Positions 9,853 through 19,700 of a DNA stretch of 62,176 nucleotides are shown here, in pieces. How positions within the stretch are numbered: the first letter of the stretch is position 1; every line of letters begins with the position of its first letter. Under the pieces are notes generated by a model. That model did no database searches, had not been told where the DNA came from, and saw nothing but the letters and a program-made list of their open reading frames with translations. The DNA is taken from assembly GCA_028821775.1 (NCBI GenBank), contig JAPKFB010000027.1, forward strand, positions 1 through 62,176, written 5' to 3'. Both the position numbers and the translations under genes were made by a program. Source of the stretch: Roseibacillus sp. Lineage in GTDB: Bacteria; Verrucomicrobiota; Verrucomicrobiia; Verrucomicrobiales; Akkermansiaceae.

Positions 9853-10617
9853 CTAAGGCATCTGGGCCTGCGGTCCCCCGTCAATCACTTGTTGCAAACC
9901 GCGTGCTACCGTTTCCGCATTGTTGCCACTGAGGGGCTGAGCAACGATAATTCCGAGGATCAAAGGCCCATACCGAGTCATTACGGGCATCACTGCGAGG
10001 ACGGTTTCAGACGCTATTTTCACATGGAGATTTCCGACCGCCGCCGCTCCAGCCTGCCGATTGGCGGTCCGGGAAGCCTGGGCCAGGGTGCGGGCGACCT
10101 GATGTAGCTTGGGGGACTGCACGTCATCAATGAGAATGCCGCCCTCGAGATCGGTCACAAAAAACGATTTAGCCTGGATTTCCTCCCGCAACCAGATCCC
10201 GTAGGCCTTCAAGCCGGCCACAAATGGCGTGCTCACCACAGGCTCGCCGGGCAGACCGACCGTGGAAACCGGAGCTCCTTCGGTCAGTTCCGCCGCCGAC
10301 CCAGGCACGCCCTCGTCTTCCGGATCCACTTCAGGTGGGGAAGATGAGACCGGCCCTCCCAGAAGACCGCCGCGCTGCACAATTGCTCGCGCATTCGCGA
10401 GGGCACTGCGCGCATTCTGCTCTACCCCGGGGTGGGTGGCCGGGGTAGCTGGAGAGCGCATGGGAGGCGGCAAGGGTTCCGGGGCGTCGCCGCCATATCC
10501 GATGAAGTCATCGCCATAGGTCGCATCCGCCGGTTGCGATGATGCGGGTTGGGCGAGCAGGGAATCCGCCAAACGGCGCAGTTCATCGCGATCAATCCAT
10601 GACTCAATCGGATCCAT
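9853..10617 (-). CDS. Roadblock/LC7-like domain protein downstream of ParA
   Basis: About 254 residues when started at ATG 10617; an in-frame ATG at 10692 would add 25 residues of poor quality. Residues 20-140 are Pro/Ser/Gly-rich linker. The last 110 residues read like a Roadblock/LC7 fold: FFVTDLEGGILIDD, an Ala-rich helix (HQVARTLAQASRTANRQ), then VKIASETVLAVMPV and GPLILGIIVAQPL strands. Such domains usually act as GTPase regulators or dimerisation modules (family knowledge). It lies 153 bases downstream of the parA-like gene on the same strand, so a shared transcript is likely. The fold call is by eye and is the uncertain part. Confidence 0.65.
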   Translation of the reverse strand: MDPIESWIDRDELRRLADSLLAQPASSQPADATYGDDFIGYGGDAPEPLPPPMRSPATPATHPGVEQNARSALANARAIVQRGGLLGGPVSSSPPEVDPEDEGVPGSAAELTEGAPVSTVGLPGEPVVSTPFVAGLKAYGIWLREEIQAKSFFVTDLEGGILIDDVQSPKLHQVARTLAQASRTANRQAGAAAVGNLHVKIASETVLAVMPVMTRYGPLILGIIVAQPLSGNNAETVARGLQQVIDGGPQAQMP

Positions 10618-10770
10618 CTCAATCAGGGGTCGAGAAGCCGGATCGCCAAGTGCCAAGAGAGCGCCAACCCACCGGGGCTTGCAAATCCTCATCCCGGCCC
10701 GGCCGCGTTTCTAGCATCACAATTCTCATCAGGGGATTACGGGGACAGATCAATTCAACAGTTTCTTCTC

Positions 10771-11547
10771 CTATCCTGCAATCACGCCCACCAATTTTCG
10801 CTCCACCTCGAGGCGAAGTTTATCGAAGATCCCCAGGGTGAGCGCCCCGGCATCCATCACTCCGACAGGCAGCCCTCTCGCGCTGGCCTTGATAAAGAGA
10901 TCGTCACGCGGAATCACGGTGTGCAAAACAAGTTCGTGGGGAAGAATGTTGCGCAAGGCCTGTACGGTATCACGGCTTTCCGGAAGATTAACCTGCATCA
11001 TGGTGAGCACAACCCCTAGGACCGTCAGGTGAGGATTGACAATGCGCATCCGGGTCAGCGCTTCCAGCATCTTGGGAACGGAACGAATTCCCAAGGGCTC
11101 TGCCTGTTGCGGAATCATCACCGCATTTGCCGCGGTGAGCACATCCGCGGTCACTCCAAAGAGACCCGCCGCAGTGTCGATGATACACACCTCGAAGCCC
11201 TTCGCATCGAGGTCCCGAAGAAACCCCCGAACGCGATGAAGGGAGACTCCCATCGATCCTCCACCCAATTCGTAGGCGCTACCTTGTCCGGCCGGGACAA
11301 GGCTCAAGGTCTCGAGTCGGGTAGGGACGATGAGCTCTTCCGCACTCAGGGTGGGGTCCTGGATCAGATCGTAAAAACCAGCGAGGAGCCTGCTCTGACG
11401 GGTGAGGGACAGCCCGACCGATCCCTGTGGATCGGCATCCACGAGCAGGGTGCGGCGTCCGCTGCGGGCAAAGGAGTGGGCCAGATTGATCGCAACCGTT
11501 GTCTTGCCGACTCCCCCTTTTTGGCTCGAAATTGCAATCGTAATCAC
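10771..11547 (-). CDS. ParA/MinD-family ATPase (orphan, not beside parB)
   Basis: Deviant Walker A ATPase of 258 residues. The P-loop is KGGVGKTT at 10-17, preceded by ISSQ, and switch motif VDADPQGS follows near 36. The late region has IPQQAEPLGIRSVP and VVLTMM as in ParA proteins. The start is GTG at 11547. No parB or parS-like gene follows; instead a Roadblock-like protein does, so a role in positioning a protein complex rather than the chromosome is a reasonable inference. The upstream region contains a TTTTGTCAAAA palindrome 10 bases before the start and a second copy 65 bases beyond that one. Confidence 0.88.
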   Translation of the reverse strand: MITIAISSQKGGVGKTTVAINLAHSFARSGRRTLLVDADPQGSVGLSLTRQSRLLAGFYDLIQDPTLSAEELIVPTRLETLSLVPAGQGSAYELGGGSMGVSLHRVRGFLRDLDAKGFEVCIIDTAAGLFGVTADVLTAANAVMIPQQAEPLGIRSVPKMLEALTRMRIVNPHLTVLGVVLTMMQVNLPESRDTVQALRNILPHELVLHTVIPRDDLFIKASARGLPVGVMDAGALTLGIFDKLRLEVERKLVGVIAG

Positions 11548-11557
11548 CGATGAATAC

Positions 11558-11568
11558 TTTTGTCAAAA
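11558..11568. promoter_or_regulatory. TTTTGTCAAAA palindrome, copy 1
   Basis: An 11-base near-perfect palindrome (arms TTTTG/CAAAA around one base) located 10 bases upstream of the ParA start codon. A second copy with the opposite central base lies at 11633-11643. The spacing between copies is 75 bases. The position suggests an operator for the divergent promoters, but the core TTGACA could also be a -35 element. Confidence 0.45.
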
Positions 11569-11632
11569 CACTGTAGCCCGCCCCATTTTGGGTGAAAGTC
11601 TTTTCTCCTCAGATACCCCTTTCGGGGAAGCA

Positions 11633-11643
11633 TTTTGACAAAA
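11633..11643. promoter_or_regulatory. TTTTGACAAAA palindrome, copy 2
   Basis: Second copy of the 11-base palindrome in the divergent intergenic region between the ParA gene and the lipoprotein gene starting at 11694. On the plus strand it contains TTGACA, a consensus sigma-70 -35 box, about 50 bases before that start. No clear -10 hexamer is visible at 17 bases, which favours an operator over a promoter element. Confidence 0.45.
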
Positions 11644-11693
11644 CGGACGATTCCTGACATCACGTGGGGCCTCGGATCAAAACCAGTTGTCGC

Positions 11694-13937
11694 ATGCGCC
11701 CGCGCCCTATTTTCACTCTGCTATCCGCTACGCTTTTCTTAGCCGCCCTTCTCTTGGCGACCGGGTGCAAGAAGAACAAGGCTGCTCTCGAAAAGGAGGA
11801 TCGCTATTTCAGGACCGCTCCGGAGACGATCCCGGAAGTGCATCAGAACCGGCTCGGATCCGAGCCCACCGCCTTTCTCCGCAGCCAAGCCGGTGCGCCA
11901 GTTCACTGGCAGCCGTGGGCGCCCGAACTCTTCGAACACGCCCTGCGAGAACAGAAAACCGTGTTCGCTCTGGCGGTGAATGGAAACTTTCCGGCCACTC
12001 AGGAACTCCTTGAGTCCCTGTCCATCAATCCTGAATTGGTCCGGATCCTCAATACCTATTACATCTGCTCCCTCGTCGACATACATGCCAACCCCGAGGT
12101 TGGATTGTTCGCCACGACGCTTGCCTCCGAACTCGGCCGCCCGATCAGATTCCCCACCATGATCTGGCTTAGTCATGAGAAACATCCTATCGCGTGGCTG
12201 CCCCTTTCCTTTCCGGAAGTCCGCAACTTCAGCCAGGTGTTTTCCCAGTCCCACGAGATGCTGCTGGACCGTTGGGAAACTCAGCCACGATACGTGGTCC
12301 GCAACAGTGGGATGGACAATTCCAAACGGGCGCAACGCTTGGCCACCGGTCTTCCTCGCGTGGACGAAATCAACCTGAGGGAAACCATCCACAAGGCCGC
12401 TCGACAGATCAGCGCCCTTTATGATCCGACCTCGGGGGAGCTGGATAGAAGCGGCGGCTTGGTTCCCTTCGGAATCCTTCAATTCGCCAGCGTTGCCGCC
12501 AACGATGCGGCGACCTCCCCTGCCATTCGCAAGCGCTTGGTGGAAATGCTCAAGGGGCACACCGACTTGCTCTTGAAGTCCGCAGTGCATGACCCGCTGG
12601 ATGGAGGCTTCTTCAGTGCCCGCAGGACGCGCGGGTGGACTCTCCCCGTCTTCACCAAAGATAGCGTGACTCAGCTCGAGTGCGTCATCGCACTGACCCT
12701 GGTCGCCTCCGCAACCGGTGATGAAAAATACCTGATGCACGCCCAGGAGGTGCTCACCGCGACCGAAACACAGTTTTCAGACGGACAGGGCAGGCTGGGA
12801 TTGTATCAGTATGCCGCTCCGGAGGACAAAACGGCAGCAGCCTACCTGTGGTCTCGCGACAAGCTTGTTGAGCTTTTGTCCCCCGACGAATTCGCGGTAG
12901 CCGAGAAAAGCTTTGGAATCACCTCTCTAGGAAATATTCCGATCGAGCACGATCCCAAGCGATCCTACTTTCGCCTGAACAGCTTGCACAGGGAAATGAC
13001 CATTCCCGAGCTTGCACTCGAGCTTGAAATTCCCGCCGCAGCCGTTACCGAGCGCCTTGCATCGGTACGCAAACGTCTGCTCGTTCATCGTCAGGAATTG
13101 CTCGGCGAAAAAGGTAACCGCATCGAAAAAACCTACCCGCTTTCTCTGATGGCTCGCCATGTGGCAGCCCTCACCAGCCTCGGTCTCGCAACAAACAATC
13201 AGGAGCTACTCAAACGGGCGCGGAATCAACTCGACGCCGTTCGCAAAACATTCGTTCTTGAGGGGGGCCTGATGCGCATCGCTCCGTCCGAGGGCCGACG
13301 AGGAATTCCCGCCCGAGGAAATGACTATGCCACCCTCCTCGATGCGATTTTCAACCTCTACATTCACGACCTGAATCCGGCGGACCTGACTTGGGCTCAT
13401 GGCTTGGCGCAGGAAGCGCTGGAAAAATTGAAAACCGAAGAGGGACTGCTGCGAGAGACTCCGATCAAGGATCGTATCCTCTTGCCGGCCTCCCACAGCA
13501 GCCAGATGGTATTTGGATCTTCGACCTGGGGACTCATCTACGGTCCGCTCGCTCGTCTTAACCTCCTCACGGGCTCCGAAGAACTGGCTGCCGCCCTGAC
13601 TGAAATTGAGCTGCGCCTTGCCCAGTCGATACCCCAAAACACTCTTTCCCACTCCGATTTTGGGATTGGCGCCATGACCCGGCTCGCGGACACTCTGGTC
13701 TGCCTCGATGGACCGGCCGAGGCACCGCTGGAAGAGCTTCAGGGAGTCCTCAAGGAGCCCGCCAATCGCTTCCTCACGGTAGTGCGCCTCGATCCGACCC
13801 TCCCCTCGGCCTTTTCCATTCCTGAGCAAAGCGGCACCGTGCGCGCGCTTGTCATGCGAGGGGGCAAACTCGTTGGCGAGGCAAGCACGGCTGAGGAACT
13901 GCGCACCCTTTTGGCCGCGCCCTCCCCCAGCGACTAA
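11694..13937 (+). CDS. DUF255/YyaL-like lipoprotein lacking the thioredoxin cysteines
   Basis: Probable lipoprotein of 747 residues started at ATG 11694; the signal LFLAALLLATGC gives a lipobox. A GTG at 11664 is an alternative start. The next 120 residues align by eye with the thioredoxin-like DUF255 domain of YyaL/SPATA20 proteins (NRLGSEPTAFLRSQAGAPVH; HWQPW; FEHA). The family has CHWCH-type cysteines where this protein has NGNFPATQ, so redox activity is unlikely. The remainder is helical and resembles the alpha/alpha-barrel, six-hairpin part of the family. Location is probably periplasm-facing membrane. Function unknown. Confidence 0.75.
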   Translation: MRPRPIFTLLSATLFLAALLLATGCKKNKAALEKEDRYFRTAPETIPEVHQNRLGSEPTAFLRSQAGAPVHWQPWAPELFEHALREQKTVFALAVNGNFPATQELLESLSINPELVRILNTYYICSLVDIHANPEVGLFATTLASELGRPIRFPTMIWLSHEKHPIAWLPLSFPEVRNFSQVFSQSHEMLLDRWETQPRYVVRNSGMDNSKRAQRLATGLPRVDEINLRETIHKAARQISALYDPTSGELDRSGGLVPFGILQFASVAANDAATSPAIRKRLVEMLKGHTDLLLKSAVHDPLDGGFFSARRTRGWTLPVFTKDSVTQLECVIALTLVASATGDEKYLMHAQEVLTATETQFSDGQGRLGLYQYAAPEDKTAAAYLWSRDKLVELLSPDEFAVAEKSFGITSLGNIPIEHDPKRSYFRLNSLHREMTIPELALELEIPAAAVTERLASVRKRLLVHRQELLGEKGNRIEKTYPLSLMARHVAALTSLGLATNNQELLKRARNQLDAVRKTFVLEGGLMRIAPSEGRRGIPARGNDYATLLDAIFNLYIHDLNPADLTWAHGLAQEALEKLKTEEGLLRETPIKDRILLPASHSSQMVFGSSTWGLIYGPLARLNLLTGSEELAAALTEIELRLAQSIPQNTLSHSDFGIGAMTRLADTLVCLDGPAEAPLEELQGVLKEPANRFLTVVRLDPTLPSAFSIPEQSGTVRALVMRGGKLVGEASTAEELRTLLAAPSPSD

Positions 13938-13995
13938 ATTCAGTGGCCAAACTGGTAATTTTTGCTCAAGAATAAAACCCAACAACCCAATTGTG

Positions 13996-15303
13996 ATGAA
14001 TCGCCCAGCTCTCTCATTTCTCATTGCCCTCGCCTCTACAGGTTTCGCACTTGCAGATGCTGTCATCTTGAAGGATGGCACCAAGCTAGAGGGTAAAATC
14101 ACCAGGGAGACCGCCGATCTTGTCACCATCAAAGGAGAAGGGATTTCGAACGTGAAGGACGTCCTCAAATCTAATATCCTCCGCATTGAACGGAGCGGTC
14201 CCGACGATACACACTTTGAAGGAATCAAGGACCTCATTCCCACTCCGGACCGCCTGAGCATCGAAGATTATCAGGAACGTGTGGGGAAATGTACCGCCTT
14301 CCTTAATATTCACACCACCTCCAAACACGCTGCGACCGTCAAGTTGATGAAAATCAAACTTGAGGATGAGCTCACAAAAGCGGCCCGGGGTGCCCTCAAA
14401 TTCAAAGGTCGCTGGATCCCGGCCTCGGATCGCATCAGGGACGCCTACGAAATCGACGCCGAAATCGAACTCAGCGAAATGAAGGCTGACCTTGAGCAAA
14501 GCCGCTTCACGCTGGGTCTCCGCCACTTTGAAAAAATCCAATCCGATTTCGCCGCGTCCGAGCATTATGCGGATGCCCGGGACCTTACCCTGAAAGCCCT
14601 CGCAGCCTACAAGCCCCGCGTCCAATCCCAACTCGCTAGCGTTGACCGGAAGCTGAAGGAACGCGCCGACAACGTCTTGAGAGTCCAACCAGGTCGCCGC
14701 GCCGAAGAGCAAAAGGCAATCGACCGCAAGGACGCGACCTACAAAAAACTCATCCTTTCTGAGAAGGCCAACAAGACGAAGTGGCACACCTTGAACGACT
14801 ACCACCGCGACCCCCTCAGCCAGGTTCTCAGCAGCATCGAAGCCAGCCTTAAAACCTTGAACGCGCCCCCGGCGTCCGATCCAAAATTGGCTGGCCCCCT
14901 CTATCGTGAAGCGTGGTCTGCCGCCCAGGACGGCGAGATCGAAGAAGGTAAGAAACTCGTTGGCGAACTCAGGTCACTTAAAGTCCCGAAGCGCTATCTC
15001 GATCCCCTTGAAGTGAGGCTCCAACCGAAGGAAGATCCCGTCGCGCCAACCCTACCCGCCGCCACGACCCCAGTCCCGCCACCCACCGTAGAACCCGGAG
15101 CGGAGAAGCCTAAATCCGGGTCGAAGGTAGAACCCGCGGAACAGGAAAAGCCAAAGGATCCTTCCAATTCCTCAGAGGCGGCCAGCCAAGAGGCTCAGGA
15201 GGGAGTCAAAAAAGGATTTCCCACCCAGCTCCTTCTGATCGTCGTGCTCGTGTTCGTGATTGGGGGCGCCCTCGTCGCAGCATTCGCTGGTAAAAAGAAG
15301 TAG
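13996..15303 (+). CDS. Secreted, C-terminally membrane-anchored helical protein of unknown function
   Basis: About 435 residues from ATG 13996 (signal MNRPALSFLIALASTGFALA); upstream in-frame starts lie inside the previous gene. After the leader comes a short beta motif (DAVILKDGTKLEGKI) typical of small exported SH3/LSm-like segments in PVC proteins, then a long charged helical region, a Pro/Glu/Lys-rich linker (about 355-400) and a single C-terminal membrane helix (LLLIVVLVFVIGGALVAAF) followed by GKKK. That topology places the body outside the cytoplasm, tethered at the C-terminus. Family not recognised. Confidence 0.7.
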   Translation: MNRPALSFLIALASTGFALADAVILKDGTKLEGKITRETADLVTIKGEGISNVKDVLKSNILRIERSGPDDTHFEGIKDLIPTPDRLSIEDYQERVGKCTAFLNIHTTSKHAATVKLMKIKLEDELTKAARGALKFKGRWIPASDRIRDAYEIDAEIELSEMKADLEQSRFTLGLRHFEKIQSDFAASEHYADARDLTLKALAAYKPRVQSQLASVDRKLKERADNVLRVQPGRRAEEQKAIDRKDATYKKLILSEKANKTKWHTLNDYHRDPLSQVLSSIEASLKTLNAPPASDPKLAGPLYREAWSAAQDGEIEEGKKLVGELRSLKVPKRYLDPLEVRLQPKEDPVAPTLPAATTPVPPPTVEPGAEKPKSGSKVEPAEQEKPKDPSNSSEAASQEAQEGVKKGFPTQLLLIVVLVFVIGGALVAAFAGKKK

Positions 15304-15325
15304 GTTGAGTGGAAATTTACGACCT

Positions 15326-15922
15326 ATGTCGCACGAACCCCGCCGGGCCAGTCAGTCCCGTAAGACCGCCGAAACCGAAGTCACCCTCGCGCTGAACCTC
15401 GATGGCAGCGGAGCCTCGCAGATCGACACCGGAGTGCCGTTCTTCGATCACATGCTCACGCTCTTCTCGCGACACTCCCTCATCGACTTGGATCTCAAGG
15501 TGAAGGGCGACGTGGAAGTAGACTACCACCACACGGTCGAAGATAGCGGGATCGTCCTCGGCGAATGTCTGCTCGAGGCCCTCGGCAAGAAGCACGGGAT
15601 CACCCGTTACGGTCACGCTTACGTCCCCATGGACGAAACCCTCTCCCGGGTGGTGGTGGACCTCAGTAACCGGCCGTGGCTGGAATTTCTCGCCCCCGAA
15701 GACACACCCGATGCCCAGAATTTTCCCTTCAGTCTGGTCGAAGAGTTCTTCCGTGCTCTCGCCTCCAACTTGCGGGCCAATGTGCACGTGGAAGTCTTCT
15801 ATGGCCGCGACGGCCACCACATCGCGGAGAGTACCTTCAAGTCCCTGGCTCGAGCCTTGCGTGTGGCCGTGAACCGCGACGACCGCGTCGAGGGCGTCCC
15901 GAGCACCAAGGAGATGCTCTAG
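15326..15922 (+). CDS. hisB: Imidazoleglycerol-phosphate dehydratase
   Basis: Histidine biosynthesis enzyme that dehydrates imidazoleglycerol phosphate to imidazoleacetol phosphate using two metal ions. Started at ATG 15326 it has 198 residues, the length of the stand-alone bacterial enzyme. Metal-binding motifs are present: PFFDHML near residue 34, DYHHTVEDSGI near 66-76, and the second set DGHHIAEST near 165. It is followed 52 bases later by hisH, and no other his gene is nearby, so the pathway is dispersed. Confidence 0.96.
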   Translation: MSHEPRRASQSRKTAETEVTLALNLDGSGASQIDTGVPFFDHMLTLFSRHSLIDLDLKVKGDVEVDYHHTVEDSGIVLGECLLEALGKKHGITRYGHAYVPMDETLSRVVVDLSNRPWLEFLAPEDTPDAQNFPFSLVEEFFRALASNLRANVHVEVFYGRDGHHIAESTFKSLARALRVAVNRDDRVEGVPSTKEML

Positions 15923-15974
15923 CTTTACTTCGGGCTCTCTCTCATTGGGCCCCTGACCAACATTCTTTCAACCT

Positions 15975-16601
15975 GTGACCTGCGATTCCACCATCGGTGT
16001 CATCGACTACGGTGGCGGTAATATCCGCAGTCTGCTCAAAGCGCTCGAAACCTTGGGCGCCAGTCCGCAACTCGTGACCTCTCCGGCGCAAATGGAGAAT
16101 CTCGATCTGGTTTTCTTTCCCGGTCAAGGCGCCTTCGGTGACTGCATGGAAAAACTAGAACGATTGGGCCTCGTCGAATCGCTTGTCGCTTGGATCAAGG
16201 CGGATAAACCCTTCTTCGGAATCTGCGTCGGCTATCAACTTCTCTTTGAGAGGAGCGAAGAGTCCCCCGGCGTAAAAGGCCTTTCGGTCTTTGAAGGCAA
16301 GGTCACCCGTTTTCCGGGCACCAAGCTCAAGGTGCCCCACATGGGGTGGAACAACGCGCTCCTGAGGGACGCTTCCGCCGCTCCATGGACCGACCTTGGT
16401 CACGGCCCCTATTTTTACTACGTCCATTCCTACTTCCCCTCCCCGGCCGACCCCTCGCTGGTGGCCGCCGAAACTGAATATGGCGTGACTTTCGCGGGCG
16501 CCATTCAACGAGGCCGCTTGATCGCAACTCAGTTTCACCCGGAAAAAAGTCAGAAAGCGGGGATGACGCTCATTGCGAACTTCCTTTCCGCACACGCCTG
16601 A
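15975..16601 (+). CDS. hisH: Imidazole glycerol phosphate synthase glutaminase subunit HisH
   Basis: Class I glutamine amidotransferase that feeds ammonia to HisF. It has 208 residues and starts at GTG 15975, the only sensible start given the N-terminal GVIDYGGGNIRSLLKALE. The nucleophilic cysteine is in FFGICVGYQLLF near residue 80, and the catalytic His-x-Glu is in TQFHPEKSQKAG near the end. HisF is not in the window. Probably co-transcribed with hisB. Confidence 0.95.
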   Translation: MTCDSTIGVIDYGGGNIRSLLKALETLGASPQLVTSPAQMENLDLVFFPGQGAFGDCMEKLERLGLVESLVAWIKADKPFFGICVGYQLLFERSEESPGVKGLSVFEGKVTRFPGTKLKVPHMGWNNALLRDASAAPWTDLGHGPYFYYVHSYFPSPADPSLVAAETEYGVTFAGAIQRGRLIATQFHPEKSQKAGMTLIANFLSAHA

Positions 16602-16741
16602 GCAGGAGACACCGGCGCGGGTCGTTGCGGAGAGCAATCCTGAAACAGGGAATCAAGAGAGTCGTCGACCCTATGGATCCTCCTGAGAAGGCCTGCGGCC
16701 CCTTCCCTCAGAAGGGCTGTCTCTCACGAGAAACTCTCGAA

Positions 16742-19700
16742 CTACTCTTCGGTCCTCAGGTACTCGACGATGTCAGCCACGTCCTGAGCACTCAAGCTGA
16801 GTTGGGCTGGCGAGAACATCAGCGAACGCGTCATCTTGCGGCGGGACTTGATCTCGCCCGCCGGAATCGACTGGGTGAGCCCACCCATCGATTTCATGAT
16901 GATGGGATCGCCTTCCGCAAGGACTACCCCCATGATGTCGAGGCCTGCCTTGGTGACGATGTGCTGCGCTTCGAAACCCAGCGAAATCTCAGCGGATGGC
17001 TCAAGGATGGATTTCGCGATGACCTCCTGGGGGAAACGTTGACCAAATCCAGTCAGGTTGGGTCCCACGTCAACACCGACTCCGCCAATGACATGGCAAG
17101 TGATGCACCTGGCTGCGGCCAACTTTCCCCGAGCGGCGTCCCCATTGAGTTTGAGGATCTCTGCACTAGAAGGGAGCTTCGAGGCGCCCTGCACAACGGG
17201 GGTGGACACTGCCACGAGTGGCGGCCGGGCGTTTCCGCCCTTGAGCTTGTCGCCTGGTTTGAAGGATTTCCACCAGCGATCGTGATTCCATTTCGCCCAG
17301 AAAGTCGCCCGCTCGGAGAGCACCTTGTCTGGAACCAGATTAGCGATGTCCACCATGGCGTCGGCCGCACTCAAACTCCGGATGAAGGCAATGGACTCCA
17401 GAGCCTGCATCCGGCTCCCAGCATTCAAGCTCGCTAAAAAGACCCGCTCGCGAAGAGCTGGGACGGCATGAGGGGTTTTCAAACGCCAGACAACTCCCGC
17501 GGTGGTCGCACTCCAATCGCGGGCCTTCACGCCCTTGACGAGGGCGGCGAAAACGGCACCCTCCTTGCCGGTGGCTCCCGTTCCAAACGCCTCAAGATAC
17601 GAACGGTCCTTCCCGTCGTATCCCTGCGCGATCGTCAACAAAAGATCAATCACCCGCGGGGTGGCCGGCTCATTGCGAAGATAGAAGGCAACCTCGCGGC
17701 GCACGGCAGGTGATTGATCACGGACCAACTGCTCCGCAAGATCCGAGGTCCGGGGATGATGGGCCCGACGAAGGGCCCGGAAGGTGGTGATGCGCTTCTG
17801 GGGGCTGGCTTCACCGGGTAAATTCATGACGGCGGCCCCACCCTTCTCGCCAAGTTGGGCGAGGAGCCAAATGGCGCGAGCCTGGAGATAGGGGTTTTCA
17901 TCCGTTGCCAACTCGAGGAGAGCGGGGATGGACTTCTCTCCTGCTTTCTTGAGTCGGGTAAAGCCCAGGAAGCGCGTGTTGATCGCGGGACTGCGAATCG
18001 CGGTGATTTGCCCCTTAGTGGTGGCCAGGTCGAGGGCAGGCACCTCCGGTTTGAATCCCTTCGGCGCGATGCGGTAGATCGTTCCCGAGAGGGTCCGATC
18101 CTGAGTTCCGTGCCCACCAACACGGGGGTCAAACCAGTCCGCAAGATAGATCGCCCCGTCCGGCCCAACCGTCACATCTGAAGGTCGAAACCAGGTATTG
18201 AGATCCCTGTTGGAGCGTCCCTTGAAATCGGCTCCGGCCCACTTTTTGCCGGGATTGGAGGTGATGAAGTCAAACCGCTCCATCTTGAAGCCGGCACCCG
18301 CAAGGGCAGGGTGGTAACCGAAGACCACATTCTTGGCCGCCTCGCAACTCATCACGAGTCCCCGATACTTTTTCGGCAGGGCCCCATTTTCATAAAAGCC
18401 GATTCCGGTGGGCGCGCCACCCCCATAGACATCTCCCGGAGGCATGCTCCCGGGATCCTCTTGGCGCCACTCCGCGGTCGGGGTGTCTTGTCCCGGGCGT
18501 CGATCGGCGCCCCAGGAACGCTTTCCGTCATTGGAGGCAAAGCCGGCATTGCCATATTCCATCACCCAGCTCGTGCGACAGGCCGGCGGATCATCGTTGT
18601 CGTTCTGAAACAGGTCGCCCATCGAGGTGATGATCTGCTCGTAGCTATTGCGGTAGTTGTGACCAATGATTTCGGCATTGGTGCCATCCGGATTCATGCG
18701 CACGGAAAACCCACCGAGATAGACATGTCCGTCGTCACTCTTGTGCCCCGCAATATTGCGCATCGCGTAGGGACTCCCGACCCGGAAGGTCTTCCCGGAG
18801 TTATCGGTAAACTCGGCCCCGGTGTTTCCCTGGTTGAAGTACCATTTGCCATCGGGACCGGCCACCAGGGCATGAAGACTGTGATCGTGGTTGCGACCAC
18901 CGAAGCCGGTCAGGAGGACCTCCCGCTTGTCCTTCTCAGGATCGAAGACCAAGTCACGATCGACGTCGGTATAGATAATCAGGTCCGGCGGTTGCGACAC
19001 CACCACCACGTTGTCAAAGACCGCCACCCCGAGCGGCGATTGCAGGTGCGATTCCTGGACAAAAACGTGTGACTTATCCGCCTTGCCGTCGCCATCCTCA
19101 TCCTGCACCACCATGATGCGATCCCCGGCCCCATCCTTTCGTTGACCCCGGTAATTGACCCCTTCGGCCACCCAAGCGCGCCCCTTGTGATCAAAGTCAA
19201 TATTGGTGGGATTGCGAAAGAGGGGCGATTGCGCCCAAACCGTGATCTCAAGATCGTCGGGGACCACGAAGCGTTCAAGAGGCACCGCCACTTCGTCGCC
19301 CGCCGCCGCACCACCCGATCCGACGGGCTTGGTGTTCCAAACCGCGAATTTCACACTCGAGGTCTTGCCGTCCTGTTGCTTCACCCCGCCCTGATCGAGG
19401 CCGCCGCGCCCCTTGAAGTGGGTATACCCCTGGGGGATGACAAACTCGATGGCGGAAGGAGCATGAGTTCCGATTCCATAAGTGACGGGCTTTCCATCCA
19501 CGATGAGTCTTCCCCCCGAGGCATTGGCATTCACTCGCACCTCGCCCCAACCTGCCAGGGCTGACTTCCACTTGAGCTCCGAGAGTTTGAGCTCCCCCTT
19601 TGGCCCGACAATACGGGGCTCGATCCAATCCGCCCAGTCACAGCCGTAGCCGTCGCTGGTTTCGTCGATGACCAGAAAGAGGCTCCGGGACCCCTTTAAA

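Noticed and set aside
18311..19072. 253-codon plus-strand frame inside the PVC cytochrome gene
   Set aside because: Antisense shadow of a well-supported coding sequence, as are other long frames at 22220-22789, 45504-45863 and 53634-54728.
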